DNA of 64,000 nt from Pictodentalium vernedei (lineage: Eukaryota; Mollusca; Scaphopoda; Dentaliida; Dentaliidae): NCBI GenBank assembly GCA_031216915.1, contig CM062291.1, positions 29,875,023 to 29,939,022 on the forward strand, given 5' to 3'. Below, piece after piece: positions 1 through 10,564 of the stretch. The translations under genes were made by a program, and so were the position numbers. The notes beneath the pieces are model-generated. The model ran no database searches. It was not told the DNA's origin and was given only the letters and a program-made list of their open reading frames with translations. Positions within the stretch are counted from its first letter, which is position 1. Every line of letters begins with the position of its first letter.

Positions 1-505
1 ACTTTATTAAATCAACTTGGCGTAATAAAGTTATCACTTCAAGAATTGTGCAGTTAAAAGCTATAATTCTAGATCTCTGGATACTCACTGACGAACTTGA
101 GAATTCAAAACATGCTGCTAAAAACCACGGCCAAAAAAAAAAAATAACCTGATTTTTGGGTACCAAAACCCGCCGGAAGTTTCCATTTATAATTGATTTC
201 ATTTTTTTTTTTGGGGGGGGGGGGGCACCCCACCCCTATCCTCGATCGTTAATCGCGTCCAACCCAATCAACGCTCGTGCTTGCCTTTGGCATCTGCATT
301 AGTATCCCGACACTTTTGAAAGGAGATCCGTGACATCATTAACCATGGGGTCCAAATTTCCATTTCACCGGCACTGGTATTAATAAGCGTTTTCTATATT
401 CATAAGGCACACGCGAAATTAGGGGAGGCACGCATAAGTATCGGTCTGACAGAAGCGGGGATATTTATAATTAATGTTTTGTAAAACAATAAATTTGTTT
501 TAAAA
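1..505. other. Gene-free AT-rich flank
   Basis: I see no coding region here. The stretch holds a T-run running straight into a G/C-rich run near 200-230 and otherwise unremarkable AT-rich sequence. Confidence 0.6.
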
Positions 506-553
506 TAACATCGCAAGTTTTTTCAATGGCCTCAGTCAAGAAACAACAAAGGG

Positions 554-706
554 GACGTTTTGACCCACTATTGGGGACGTTTTGACCAACTGTTTGGGGA
601 CGTTTTGACTAATATTTGGGGACGTTTTGACCAACTATTTGGGGACGTTTTGACCAAAACATTTGGGGACGTTTTGGTTTGGGGACGTTTTGACTAGGAT
701 TCGGAG
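554..706 (+). repeat. 22-24-bp tandem array, GGGGACGTTTTGACC core
   Basis: Seven head-to-tail units each start with GGGGACGTTTTG, most followed by ACC plus a short AT-rich spacer (unit length 22-24 bp, one short unit of 16 bp). The array runs directly into a short reading frame (663-845) that ends in a transposase-like tail. It is one of several arrays in the window built on a GG.ACG.TT core, which I read as the subterminal binding-site repeats of DNA transposons (inference). Part of it is copied at 1984-2118. Confidence 0.85.
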
Positions 707-845
707 ATTTAGAGACCCAAAGACGGACCAGAACAACGAACATGGAGAAGAAACTGGAAGAGCTTGGGAACAATGCAGAGACAATGAGGTTACAACATCA
801 CGTTTTTTGAAAATATGTGCAACCATTTATAAAATGGTACAATAG
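663..845 (+). pseudogene. C-terminal fragment of an unidentified transposase-like protein (tail a)
   Basis: The first ~15 codons of this open frame read through the GGGGACG repeats and are not a real N-terminus. The last ~33 residues contain RAWEQC, then EVTTSRFLKICATIY, then a stop six residues later. The same spacing (W, +3 Y/C, I/V-T, L-K-x-C near the C-terminus) appears at 10565-10707 and on the minus strand at 16480-16244, each time next to or inside GG.ACG-type repeats. I do not recognise the family. The simplest reading is an internally deleted DNA transposon that keeps the 3' end of its gene. Not a functional gene. Confidence 0.45.
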
Positions 846-1009
846 TTCATTTTTGTAAAATATTTGTTAATAATTATCATCAGTTTATTTATTCATTTGT
901 CTATTATCATTAGATTAATTTATTATTTATTTGTGAGCATTTATTAGAATATCTACCAATAAATAATCTCTGTTACCTAAACCGCGTCTATCTTAGTCTT
1001 TTAACCCGA

Positions 1010-1095
1010 CCCGGGGCCGAATGTTCCCAGGCCGAATGTTCCCGGGGCCGAATGTTCCCAGGCCGAAAGTTCCCGAGGCCGAATGTTCCCGTTCC
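1010..1095 (+). repeat. ~18-bp tandem array, GGCCGAATGTTCCC
   Basis: Five units of GGCCGAATGTTCCC (one reads AAAGTTCCC), separated by alternating GG and A/AG spacers. Similar in build to the GGGGACG arrays but with a different core. No partner array in inverted orientation was found nearby. Confidence 0.8.
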
Positions 1096-1520
1096 CAGGT
1101 CACCCCGCACGGGCACCCCGATAAAGTCAAAATGATCGATGGGTCAATATACCCGCACATATGAAATTTTAGCCCGATCGGCCCTGCTGTTTTCGAAATA
1201 AAAAGTCAAGGTCACCAATTTCAAGGTCACCCCGCACGGGCAGCCCGATAAAGTCAAAATGATCGATGGGTCAATATACCCGCACATATGAAATTTTAGC
1301 CCGATCGGCCCACCCGTTTTCGAAATAAAAGGTCAAGGTCATTAATTTCAAGGTCAAGGTCACCCCGCACGGGCACGGCACCCATCCCATGTACTCGCAG
1401 GGACGAATTACCCCGTGTACAAAATTTGAGATCGATCGGTCGAGAAATGGAGGAGTTCACCCGGAACAAAGATAGATAGAGAGATAGAGATACAGAGAGA
1501 TATAGATACAGACATTCGCA
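1096..1520 (+). repeat. ~123-bp tandem duplication with GGTCA-rich spacer and GATA tail
   Basis: Two near-identical copies (about 1100-1222 and 1223-1345) of a unit starting CACCCCGCACGGGCA and carrying a GATCGATGGGTCAATATACC segment, followed by AAGGTCAAGGTCA stretches and ending in a GATAGATAGAGA microsatellite. This looks like a dispersed invertebrate repeat with a simple-repeat tail. No coding content. Confidence 0.7.
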
Positions 1521-1719
1521 TTTATATATTAGATTTATTGGGGTTTAAAGACATTTCCGACATCCAGCCTCATGTCAGAATATATTTTTGGAGATAGTAC
1601 CGGGGAGTGTGTGTGTGTGTGTTGAGATGCAGGTGGGTTGGGGTGTGCATAAGGTGGAGGTGTGCAGTGGGGTAAGTACCACATCATTTAACCCTGCTCC
1701 TGTCTGCTCCAGTATTTTC

Positions 1720-2170
1720 TGGCTCAACTATATTTGCCATTGATGGCCCTAATGCATATTACAATCTTTCCCATGAGATCTATGCAAAAAGTGTGTTCAA
1801 CTAAATATGCCCATTTATGCCCAACAATATAAGCAAACACTGGCCCAATGCTGCATGCCAACGTTGACCCAATTTCATATGCCAATGTTGGTTCAATACC
1901 GAATGCCAAAGTTGGCCCAATGTTATCCCAAAGTTATTGGCCGATGATGGCCCAACGTTGAATGCCAACATTGGGCCGATGAGCAACATCGCAAGTTTTT
2001 TCAATGGCCTCAGTCAAGAAACAACAAAGGGGACGTTTTGACCCACTATTGGGGACGTTTTGACCAACTGTTTGGGACGTTTTGACTAATATTTGGGGAC
2101 GTTTTGACCAACTATTTGAGCAAAACGGCATTGGGCCAACGTTAGCCCAACGGAATGGACAACGTTGTGC
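1720..2170. repeat. Degenerate array of ATGCCAA..TTGGCCCAAT units
   Basis: Repeated ATGCCAACGTTGGCCCAAT-like words, each close to its own reverse complement (TTGGC...GCCAA), recur about every 30 bp on both sides of an unrelated 135-bp segment (1984-2118). The reading frames seen here only translate the repeat. Confidence 0.65.
1984..2118 (+). repeat. Second copy of the 508-640 segment
   Basis: The ~45-bp lead-in beginning AACATCGCAAGTTTTTTC and the first four GGGGACGTTTTGACC units match 508-640 almost base for base, differing by one missing G. This copy interrupts the ATGCCAA array. The near identity implies a recent duplication or gene conversion. Confidence 0.85.
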
Positions 2171-2286
2171 AACGTACCCATGCTGGCTGGTAGTGGAGCA
2201 CAGATTTCAACAACCATCTGTCTTGAACATCCGGGCCTCCATCCGTGATGAACTGCTTTCAAAAGCTGAAAAAATTATAATGTGTT

Positions 2287-2359
2287 CGAGGCTACCACGA
2301 TTCGAACCTGGAATCTTCTGGTCTGGAGTCAGAGGCGTTATCCGTTGCGCCATAGCCCT
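2287..2359 (-). tRNA. tRNA-like gene, anticodon CCA (Trp-like), possibly a pseudogene
   Basis: Read on the minus strand, the ~73 nt fold as a cloverleaf: acceptor arm with A1-C72 unpaired, U8, a D-arm with loop AACGGAUA, an anticodon arm UCUGA-CUCCAGA-CCAGA with one A-C mismatch, a 5-nt variable loop and a T-arm with loop UUCGAAU and one mismatch. Box B (GGTTCGAATC) is intact, and a six-T run lies about 14 nt downstream as a pol III terminator. The anticodon loop reads CCA (Trp), but the body also resembles arginine tRNAs. Three stem mismatches make a pseudogene or SINE head possible. Confidence 0.5.
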
Positions 2360-2860
2360 AACAATAACTCGCTTCAAACAAATGATTGTGTAGAACAGCT
2401 TATCTGAAGACCTTGCCCATTCGAAAAACAGAATGATTTGGTGTGAAAAATTTCCATTGCTTGTTTCTTTATACAGATAACGAGATCAACGTGTCGATTT
2501 TAAACTTGTTTCCTGAATAATACCCCAGTTACAAATTTATACACTTCATAAATGATATGGTGATTACATGCATGTATATATAGTCTCCCTCCTACGCCAT
2601 CCTGCACCTCTTCACCAAAGAGGCCGGAAGGCAGGGAGGTGGAGCGGGAGGAGGAATGGGAGATGGAGGTCGTCCTATCCGTACCGTGATCTCTTATCAG
2701 CTTGCATGGGCATCTCGGACCAAAGCACCACACGCTGGACTCAGAAGACTCAGATGACAACTTTAGTCGACACTGCACCGAACAATATGGCAGCCTGAAG
2801 GTCGATTTCCAGGGCTCAATCGAACAACATCAAGTACGGCTCCAAATACCACGTCCCAGC

Positions 2861-2979
2861 CCTTATAAAAAGTAAAATGGTAAACCATGGTAAATCCCAA
2901 AATACCCTGGTAATACCATGGTATTACCAGGGTATTTTGGGATTTACCATGGTTTACCATGGTACTTTTTTTATAAGGG
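2861..2979. repeat. 119-bp near-perfect palindrome (foldback MITE)
   Basis: The arms CCTTATAAAAAGTA... and ...TACTTTTTTTATAAGG are reverse complements over ~57 bp each, through TGGTAAACCATGGTAAATCC and its mirror, with almost no loop. It is a snap-back element. No target duplication was resolved. Confidence 0.85.
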
Positions 2980-3084
2980 AGAAGTACAACACAAGATATT
3001 AAACGTATTCTGCTGGGTCGTTTCGGCCCTGGGACGTTTCGACCGGGATGTTTTTGCCCCTGGTTATGAGGTGAGGTGTTAATC

Positions 3085-3321
3085 ACTGTTGTTCAAGCTG
3101 AAGTCGCGGTCCCTGGAGCTGAGGGGAAAGATTGGGAAAACAGTGAAAAGGAGTGCCAGATGTGTAATTTGGGCGTGATGGAGACCCTGGAATACTTTCT
3201 TCTAGAATGCCCAAAATACCAGTCTAAAAGAACAAGATTCACGGGGAGTATAATGGGGAAGTAGGATGGGAGAATGAAGGACATGTGGTTAGGGGGCAAC
3301 TCAAAGGAGAGGGTTAATATG
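3085..3321 (+). mobile_element. LINE C-terminal tail, left part (split by the 3322-9874 element)
   Basis: This matches the 3' end of the LINE at 39850-44850, starting at TCACTGTTGTTCAAG. The frame keeps the CCHC-like motif CQMCN...HFL-type...ECPKY (here EYFLLECPKY, so the His is Tyr). It stops matching at GTTAATATG, and the LINE resumes at 9875 with the same nine bases. It is a 5'-truncated LINE copy of about 430 bp without its insert. Confidence 0.9.
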
Positions 3322-3439
3322 GGGTCGCCCTAAACACAGGAATCCCCAGAAATACCCCGGAACCCCCCAAATCTCCCGGAATCCCCCTAAAACACCCAGA
3401 ATCCTCATTTAATTTGTCAATTTCGAGGAGGTTTTATCC

Positions 3440-4985
3440 CTTTTACGACTTTTACGAGCGGTATCTGGACGATTCGTCGTGATTGAAGATTCGTCGTAAC
3501 GAATCGTCCAAATTACGATCACGACGAATCGTCTTTTGGGTTTTCGACGAAACATCCAAGGCATGGATCTGTAACACTGAATTATTTTTAAATTTTTGGC
3601 CGGTTGATTTCAATGTACTTTCATGTGGGATCTTTTGAAGTAACATCAAACAGTGTTAAAAAAAAACAAGCTCATGCTTATTGTTTTGATTAGAATAAGA
3701 CATGTATGCTGATGAGTTTTTAATACCTCTTTGAAGCGATATAAAAACACGATTTGTGAATATATACCCGCAAATTTCCACCGAATGTCACATTTCAGTT
3801 ATTTATTACAGTGGTAGAAACAATAATGAATAGATGACATTGATATTGATATTGATTTATTCACCAGTATACTATAAATTACAATAAGATATACAACAAC
3901 ATATATTTACAGTATTCATATAACAATGACAAACTATTATGTATAGGATACACATGTATACTGGCAGGGGAAAGCATAGCCAGGTTGGCTGTCTTCCTGC
4001 ATTCCCCTATTAAAGAAAAATAAAGATAAAGACAAGTTAAAAAGGAAAAATTATAGGAGAAGAGAAAGAACATGCGCGTGCAACATTGAGGCTTCTTGAA
4101 ATTGGCTCTAGTAAGTTTCCACTATAGGGAGTATATGTTTGATACATCCACTAAGACATATCCACATCGGTCAGATGATGGCTAGTGCCTCCAACGACCT
4201 GGCTCTCTTGAAGAGGTCTCAATCATTCAGATATATTACTATGGGGAATTGATCTATTTGTTCTATACCCTTGGGTATTTATTTACTGGTGTTTTACGTC
4301 ACATGTTTCTGCACAATGGCTAATCGTGACCACACAGTGGAGATAAACTCTGGCTCGAAAACCCATTTCTACCCAAGCTCCCCATTTTAGAGGACTTCCA
4401 CCCCAAATCATTGATGATTGAGTCCCATTTTACGAGTAAGACATATCTTGTTTACCCCAGTGAACAAGCACTGCTTCCCTTCCCGGGGGATATTCTAAGG
4501 CCATTGCATCCCTTCAAATAACGGCAGAGACCAAATCAAGAGGCCAACAGGACGAGAATACCAGATCTTTAGATGGCACAGTCAGGGCAATACGTATTAG
4601 ATGGCACAGTCAGGACAATACGGATTCGTGCACTTCAAAGGACACTGCTCTCCCTACAGCTAATGTTAGGGCTTACATTAGGACTGAGGGCCACAATCGC
4701 CCATATGTATCAGGATGAACTCTTGTTGAGGAAGCCATGCAACAGCATCTTCGTTGTGATGTACCAATGACGATAATTTACATTGTGTTCATGTGCTATT
4801 GTTCTGATTTATTTCAAAATATAAAATAAATAAAAATTAAATATTAAATCTTGTTATTTGTCGTCACAACCAGCTCAAATTAGCGTTAAAGATTCAAAGT
4901 CGGAATCTTCGACGAATCGTCCAGATTCTACGACGAATGTGCAATCACGACGAATCGACCAGTATTCTTACGAGCAACCGAAGGT
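3440..4985. mobile_element. Nested element with ~60-80-bp inverted ends built of GACGAATCGTC words
   Basis: The left block (3455-3550) reads TACGAGCGGTATCTGGACGATTCGTCGTGATTG in parts, and the block at 4900-4980 gives the same order when inverted (ACGAG..., GGTCGATTCGTCGTGATTG, ATTCGTCGT). Boundaries are approximate and no clear target duplication was found. The interior has no recognisable gene, only a SINE-tail fragment near 4262-4345. It lies inside the 3322-9874 element. Confidence 0.6.
4262..4345 (-). repeat. SINE 3'-tail fragment
   Basis: TATTTATTTACTGGTGTTTTACGTCACATG followed by TGCACAATGGCTAATCGTGACC is the reverse complement of the tail shared by the SINEs at 29567-29933 and 52757-53123. 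Only the last ~80 bp are kept. Confidence 0.65.
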
Positions 4986-5261
4986 ATGGTGGTTAATTAC
5001 AATCATGCATTCTGAACTACTTTTCTTACAATATTGAGATTGACTGATTTTCTGCCGCCAACCCTGGTGAAAACAAGCTTGCAGTGAGAAACTCTCCCCG
5101 AAAAACTTACCAACAATCCAATACTATTCAGTTCATATCTGTGATGAAGACATTTTGTCTTGGCGACACCTTACCGCTATTTTCTTTTATCTGTTATTAT
5201 GTGTGTAATTACTGTGATAATACTGTTCTGTGACCACATCCCCACAACCCGATAAGCGTTT

Positions 5262-8200
5262 TTGTTGTAATAATAATATAATAACACTTTGGCCAGCCGC
5301 TGTTTTGTCGCGGTTCTCGGACGAGAAGGCCATGGTTACCCCTGTGCTCCCAACTGCCTCCCTATTCCCACGCTTCTCCTCTCCTCCCAACACTCGGAGA
5401 CGAACTGCTTGATGATATCCCTTGTCCCATTCTTCCCAATCTCTCCGATTAGCATATTAACCCTCTCCTTTGAGTCTCCCCCTAACCACATGTCCTTCAT
5501 TCTCCCATCCCACTTCCCCATTATACTCCCAGTGAATCTCATTCTTTTAGGCTGATACTTTGGGCATTCAAGAAGAAAGTGTGCCAGGGTCTCCACCATG
5601 TCCAAGTTACACATCTGGCACTCCCTTTCACCGTCTTTCCCAATTTTTACCCTCAGCTCCAGGGATCGCGACCTCAGCTTGAACAACAGTGACCCCCCAA
5701 AGGTGCCATCAAGGTACTCTTCAAAACCTGGCTTCTCTTTATCACGCAGGCCACCCAAAGACCTCTTTGATTTGACCCCCTCTCGCCAATTACGGTTACA
5801 ATCTTCCATGACCCTTTCTCTGACGATATTTTTTTACCCTGGTTTGCCCCAACGTCCAGGTCCGAGATCTCCAATGAGTAGTTCTCTACTAGCTCCCTCA
5901 TTTGGACCATCCACCCCGTTTTGATATTTGAGTTGAAAATTCTCAGGAACATTACTTTACACCATCGGCTGTCGGGGAGATTTACCAAATAATTAAGATA
6001 ACCGAGCTTCAACAGGTCTATCCTGTCCTTGATCCTCATCCACCCAAGCTCACCCCTGATTGCTTCTAGCCCTGCGGCATTACTCGACCCCTTTATCCAT
6101 CGGCCTGCATCGTTCTGCGGGATTTCCAAGCTCTTTACGGCCGTCTGGTTTAGGGGTACCACTTCCGTACCGTATGTTATACTTGGCAGACCCACCATTT
6201 CCCAAATGGTTTTCCCCACGAAAACCTTATTGAAACTGTTTCTCCCTATAAGTTTCATTTGGTTAAGGATTCGCTTCCCCTTCAGAATCAATTTATTTGT
6301 GTGGTTCCGGTAGATGCCTCTTCCTGTAATGTTTATATTTACCCCCAAATACTCGTAATCACCCGTCTCTCCCACACTGAGAAGTTTGCTGCTCCCTTCC
6401 GGAATGCAGAACTCACCCACTCTCCACCTTCGAGTGGGGTCCGCTTTGCGGCCCACAGGTATAACTTTGCTCTTGCTTTCATTAAGTTCGAGTCTCCATT
6501 TGCTCCCGTATTTCCCAACAATTCCCAGCATTTTCGTTAGCCCCTCTTCGCTCTCTGACACTAGAACCATATCGTCTGCAAAAAATAGCCCTGGGATCTT
6601 CACGTCACCAACTGCTACCCCCTCCTCGCTACGCAGGAGTTCATCTCCTAAGCCTTTGATGTACAATGCAAACAGGATCGGCGAAAGGATACACCCCTGT
6701 TTTAGGCCTATCTCCATAGGCACACGTTTCGTTGTAATGTTTCCCAGGTTAAGTTCACTCTGTACATCTTGATATAATGCTTTCATAATTCCAACAAACT
6801 CGCCTCCTAAGCCCATAGCCTCCAGCTTGCGCCACATACCTTCCCTCCATACTCTATCGTATGCCTTCTTGATATCCAAAAAGGCCATGAACATCTTTTT
6901 CTTTTTTGCTTTCGCGGATTCTATCATTTGGGATAGTGTGAAAAGATGGTCAGTAACTCTCCTTCCCTTCCTGAAGCCATTCTGGATTTCTCCCAAAAAA
7001 CCCTTCTCCTCAATTACCTCCTCTAGTCTCCCATAAAGGACTTTACAGAAAACCTTTCCAATTTTGCTACTGACAGAGATACCTCGATAGTTATCCAAAA
7101 CGTCTTTTTCCCCCTTTTTGTGAATAAATGTCACTTTGCTTTCCCTCCACTCCTTTGTGACCTCTTGTTTTTCTATGGCTAAATTGAATAGGGCAGTTAG
7201 GCTTTCCAAGAGTTCCTCTCCCCCTTTTTTGATAAACTCGTTAGGAATTTCGTCCACCCCTCCCGCTTTTCCATTCCTCAATTTTGAGATCACCCTTCTC
7301 ACCTCCTCAGTTTTGATTTCGCTGCACACGAAGTCCGAGAGATTTTCCTCGACCTGGTTCGGACACTCCGGTGGGTTCCCCATGCCCCATCGCTTATCGT
7401 TTACCTTTTCCCAGTGCTTGACTAGTTCTAATGCGATTTGATCTCGCTCTTCTGTAACTCTGCCATCTACTTTAATGCTCTGTTGGTTATTCCCTTTGTT
7501 ACGTTTGTTCACCCATTTCCAAAATACGCTCGAACTCGACCCCCCTGTCGTTCTTATCGTCCTAATAAGACTGCCATTTCGCACTCTCCGGTTGTCGTCT
7601 TTAATCTTGTTTACTTTATTTCGTGTTTGTTGGTATTCTTCCTTTGCTACCATGGCCTCATTGCTTTCCACCCCCTTAAGTTTTCTACTTCTCCTGTATG
7701 CAGCACATTTAGCTTTTCTAACCTTTATGGCCCTTTTCAGTTCTTCGTTCACTCTGTACCCAAGTTCCCGTGTTGGCACCCTAATCTTTCCTACACTTTC
7801 CTTCCCTGCCTCCACTAGGCTCGCAACTATGGCGTCGGCCATCTTCTGGACACTACACCCCTTGTGTACGGCTGCAAGCTTTGGTTTCAGTTTTTCTTCG
7901 AACTTCACCCAGTCGGCATCCTTTTTGAGTTCCCAAATATCCTTGAAGCTTCCTTTCCTTTTCTCTAGGTTTTTGGCCCTCATCGTCACTGTAATCAAGT
8001 TGTGATCACTATCCAACTCCATTTTGCCCTCATCATCCACTTCTACCCTTATCACCTCCCTCCATAAATTCATATCTATGAGAATGTAGTCAATTATTGA
8101 TTTTCTGTCGTTTCTCTCCCAGGTCCATTTCCCCTTACATCTAGCGTCCCTGTTCAGAATCTTCAGACCGAGCTCATTTGTGAAGTTCAACAGCTTCCTT

Positions 8201-9545
8201 CCATTCCTGTTGACTTTCTTGTCCCCACCCTCTATGCCTTCTTCCTTGTCACCTATGTGTCCATTAAAGTCGCCCATCAGAATTATACCGAGCCCCTGTT
8301 TTCTAGTTCAGTGATATTGAACCTTAGTGTTGAGTATATCGAGTCATTCCACTCGGGTTTACTTCCCTCCACCGCACAGTACACAATCCCAAGGGCAATA
8401 CTTTTGTTTCTCAGACTGATCTTTACCCATCCAATTTCTTTTGACACATCAGCTGAGGTGATAATATCTTCCAGATCTATAATCAGCGACGGTTTTAAAT
8501 CCTCTTTAATGTACATGCCTACCCCTCCCCCCTTTTTCTGGCCTTCCGTTCGCCCTACACCTATCCACGCACACCCGCTTACTTGGTCTACCCGTTCCTC
8601 GTGTCTTACCCACGTCTCGCTTAAGCCCATGACATCAAACTCCTCTGCCTCGATCAATGTAGCAATTTTACTTACTTTCCGGTGGAGACCCTGGATGTTG
8701 CTATAACCCACTTTCAGGGTACCGAGGTTCATTGCCTTCCGCCTATTGGGCCCATTGTTTTCTGGTGCTAGTCTTGGTAAACTTATTCTGTCCCCCTCAC
8801 TCTTGTTCACCCCACCTATGTCCACTCTCGTTATACTTGCCTCTGACCTCCCACCCCGCTCCTCTCCAAAAAAAGGCTCTGCTACCCGTAGAATTTTATC
8901 CCCCTAATACCCGTTTCCCCGCCCTGCTAAGATGCAGCCCGTCACGCCCTACATGCTCCCATTGCCCCAAAACGTGTCCCAATGGTCGACAAAGGGAATT
9001 CCCAGATCAACACAGTAGTCCTCTAACTCTTCATTTAGCGCCAAAATCCTTGAGTTCCGTTCGTCCCCACCTCCAAGGACAGGAAGGACCCCGGATACGA
9101 CTACCCTTGCATTCCTACTTAGCAGTTTGCCGACTAAGCCTCTATACGACTCCACCAAACTTACTGACCTTCTCTCCCTGATATTGTTGGTCACCACATG
9201 GACCACCACTACCGGTTCCGGTCCTGACCCTGCCACAATGCCATCTACCCGGTCCCTGAGATCCTCCACCTTCGCCCCCGGAAAGCACAAGACTGTTCGA
9301 TTGGAACTATCAGGACCACAAACTACATTGTCAATCCCACGTACAATGCTGCTCCCCGCTACCACTAATTTTCTTCTTCTGGCCCCAGTTCCTATATCAT
9401 CTGCACCTCCTCTCGTTTTGCAAGCTCCTGGCCCCCTCTTTCTCTTGACCGCCCTCCTTACCCCGACTGGCCTATCATCATCAACAACCATCTCACCCCC
9501 CACACTTTCCCCCTCACTCTCGTCCCCAGGGGTATCAGCTAATGA
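5262..9545 (-). mobile_element. LINE copy A, CR1/L2-like group, 5'-truncated
   Basis: This minus-strand element is closely similar to the LINE at 39850-44850. It contains the 3' half of ORF1 (SGNH esterase), nearly all of ORF2 (endonuclease, reverse transcriptase, CCHC-like tail), a short 3' UTR, and a TTATTATTATA tail that reads TAATAATAATATAATAAC on the plus strand at ~5265. Homology to the other copy starts near 9545, within ORF1, so the N-terminal zinc-finger part is missing. It is inserted in the 3322-9874 element. Assignment to the CR1/L2 side of LINEs rests on the esterase-bearing ORF1 and domain order, not on a phylogeny. Confidence 0.9.
5336..8825 (-). pseudogene. LINE A ORF2: AP-endonuclease plus reverse transcriptase
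   Basis: Replication protein of the LINE. The endonuclease comes first, with LKVGYSNIQGLHRK, LSETWVRH, GDFNGHIG and SDHNLI, the usual metal- and phosphate-contacting motifs of the AP-endonuclease fold. The reverse transcriptase follows, with FIHKKGEKDVLDNYRGIS, FLDIKKAYDRVW, GLKQGCILSPILFALY and the catalytic FADDMVLVSE. Near the C-terminus is CQMCNLDMVETLAHFLLECP, a CCHC-like knuckle. Two frameshifts are apparent against the other copy: one G lost near 8280, in the endonuclease, and an A-run change near 5815, before the C-terminal ~155 residues. The RT core itself is open over 867 codons, so the copy is fairly young. Confidence 0.92.
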
Positions 9546-9620
9546 AAGCAAAGCTAATGATTCACAAGGGTCGCGAAATCCTACAGAATGACGCATACTA
9601 ATTTTGAAAGTTGGAAACAA
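8949..9620 (-). pseudogene. LINE A ORF1, SGNH/GDSL-esterase part
   Basis: The frame contains VAGSSIVRG (block I with the nucleophile Ser), VVTNNIRER (block III, GTNNI in the other copy with G/V change here) and IPFVDHWDTF. It ends just before the expected Asp-x-x-His block, which follows in another frame (DGLHL). An esterase domain of this kind is known in ORF1 proteins of CR1-type LINEs, where it is thought to act on lipid or in RNP handling. The first ~27 residues of the frame do not match the other LINE copy and are flank. Broken. Confidence 0.8.
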
Positions 9621-9874
9621 ATCGAAACTTCAAATTCTTGAACCAAACAGAACAGTCAAACATACCCGTTTTTCATTTTTAGTGATTCCATTCGTAGCTG
9701 CAAATATCACTTTAAAAGGTGAACATACTTGAACATAATTTTTAAAGTCTTCTACGGTGCTTTAAAAAGACATTCCCATGGAGAATCTGGGATATTTCGA
9801 GGGTATTCCGGGTGTTTTAGGGGGATTCCGGGAGATTTGGGGGGTTTCGGGGGATTCCGGATTTTAGGGCGACT

Positions 9875-10062
9875 GTTAATATGCTAATCGGAGAGATTGG
9901 GAAGAATGGGGAAGGGATGTCTTCAAGCAGTTCGTCTGTTGGGGGGAGAGAAGAAGAGTGGGAATAGGGAGGCAGTTGGTAGAACAGGGGTGCCCAAGGC
10001 CTTCTCATACGAGAACCGCGACAAATCAGGGGCCTGACCAAAGTGTTATTATATTATTATTA
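9875..10062 (+). mobile_element. LINE C-terminal tail, right part
   Basis: Continuation of the LINE fragment at 3085-3321 after the 9-bp duplication GTTAATATG. It carries the last ORF2 codons, the short 3' UTR (CTTCTCATACGAGAACCGCG) and a TTATTATTATT tail. Its junctions prove that the 3322-9874 element jumped into an older LINE copy. Confidence 0.9.
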
Positions 10063-10229
10063 TTATTATTCATTCATTCATACAAAAAAGTAGTCAAAAC
10101 TAAACTGTTGGAGCTTGCTCCACTCCTTTTTTTTGTAACCGCTATGGTCATATACCGGGGCCGCTACCAAACCGGCGTTGCTGTTTGGTTTTCTCTTCTC
10201 TTCTTCCCTTAAATTTGCCATCGCACAAC

Positions 10230-10545
10230 ATTATATTCTGGCTTGCCACCATGGTGGGACTCAAACCTCTACCTCTACCATCGCCGAGCTGGAACCGAAT
10301 AGAGCCCACTCTCTAATACTCTTAATGGCGTTGAGGGATTGAGTATTAACAATCTATCACTCCAACGTAAACTGCCGGGAATTCTAACCACGTGCATACC
10401 CGCTCAGACCCCATTTGAGGCAATAGGAAAGCTAGGCCTGTGTGATCCGAGTGAAATAAAATAAGGTTAATCGGGTCGCAGGGGATTTGTAAATCCCACA
10501 TCGTCCCTGCGCGCCTTCGGCGTGCTAAAACCTATCATTCATTCA
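10230..10545 (-). repeat. Possible tRNA-related SINE or other dispersed repeat
   Basis: On the minus strand a box-B-like GGTTTGAGTCCC occurs at about 10265. The plus strand ends in CATTCATTCATTCA after TGCGCGCCTTCGGCGTGC. There is no second copy in the window to define its ends, so this is a weak call. Confidence 0.25.
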
Positions 10546-10564
10546 TTCAGTACAGTTAGGACAG

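Larger units (their letters stand above)
3322..9874. mobile_element. DNA transposon with ~90-bp inverted ends and 9-bp target duplication
   Basis: The left end begins GGGTCGCCCTAAA and the right end, read inverted, begins AGTCGCCCTAAA. The two ends then share GGAATCCCC, CCCCCCAAATCTCCCGGAA and CCCCCTAAAACACCC blocks over ~90 bp. GTTAATATG flanks both sides (3313-3321 and 9875-9883) and occurs once in the uninterrupted LINE, so insertion is proven by the empty site. After removing two nested insertions (3440-4985 and 5262-9545), only ~0.7 kb of own sequence remains, with no transposase. A 9-bp duplication fits Mutator-like or Merlin-like elements; the superfamily is not settled. Confidence 0.85.

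Noticed and set aside
554-706. CRISPR-like look of the 22-24-bp repeat array
   Set aside because: Units are contiguous with no unique spacers, and this is an animal nuclear genome.
7475-8005. Plus-strand frame of 176 codons, and its counterpart at 42109-42651 minus
   Set aside because: Antisense shadow of the LINE ORF2 in both copies.
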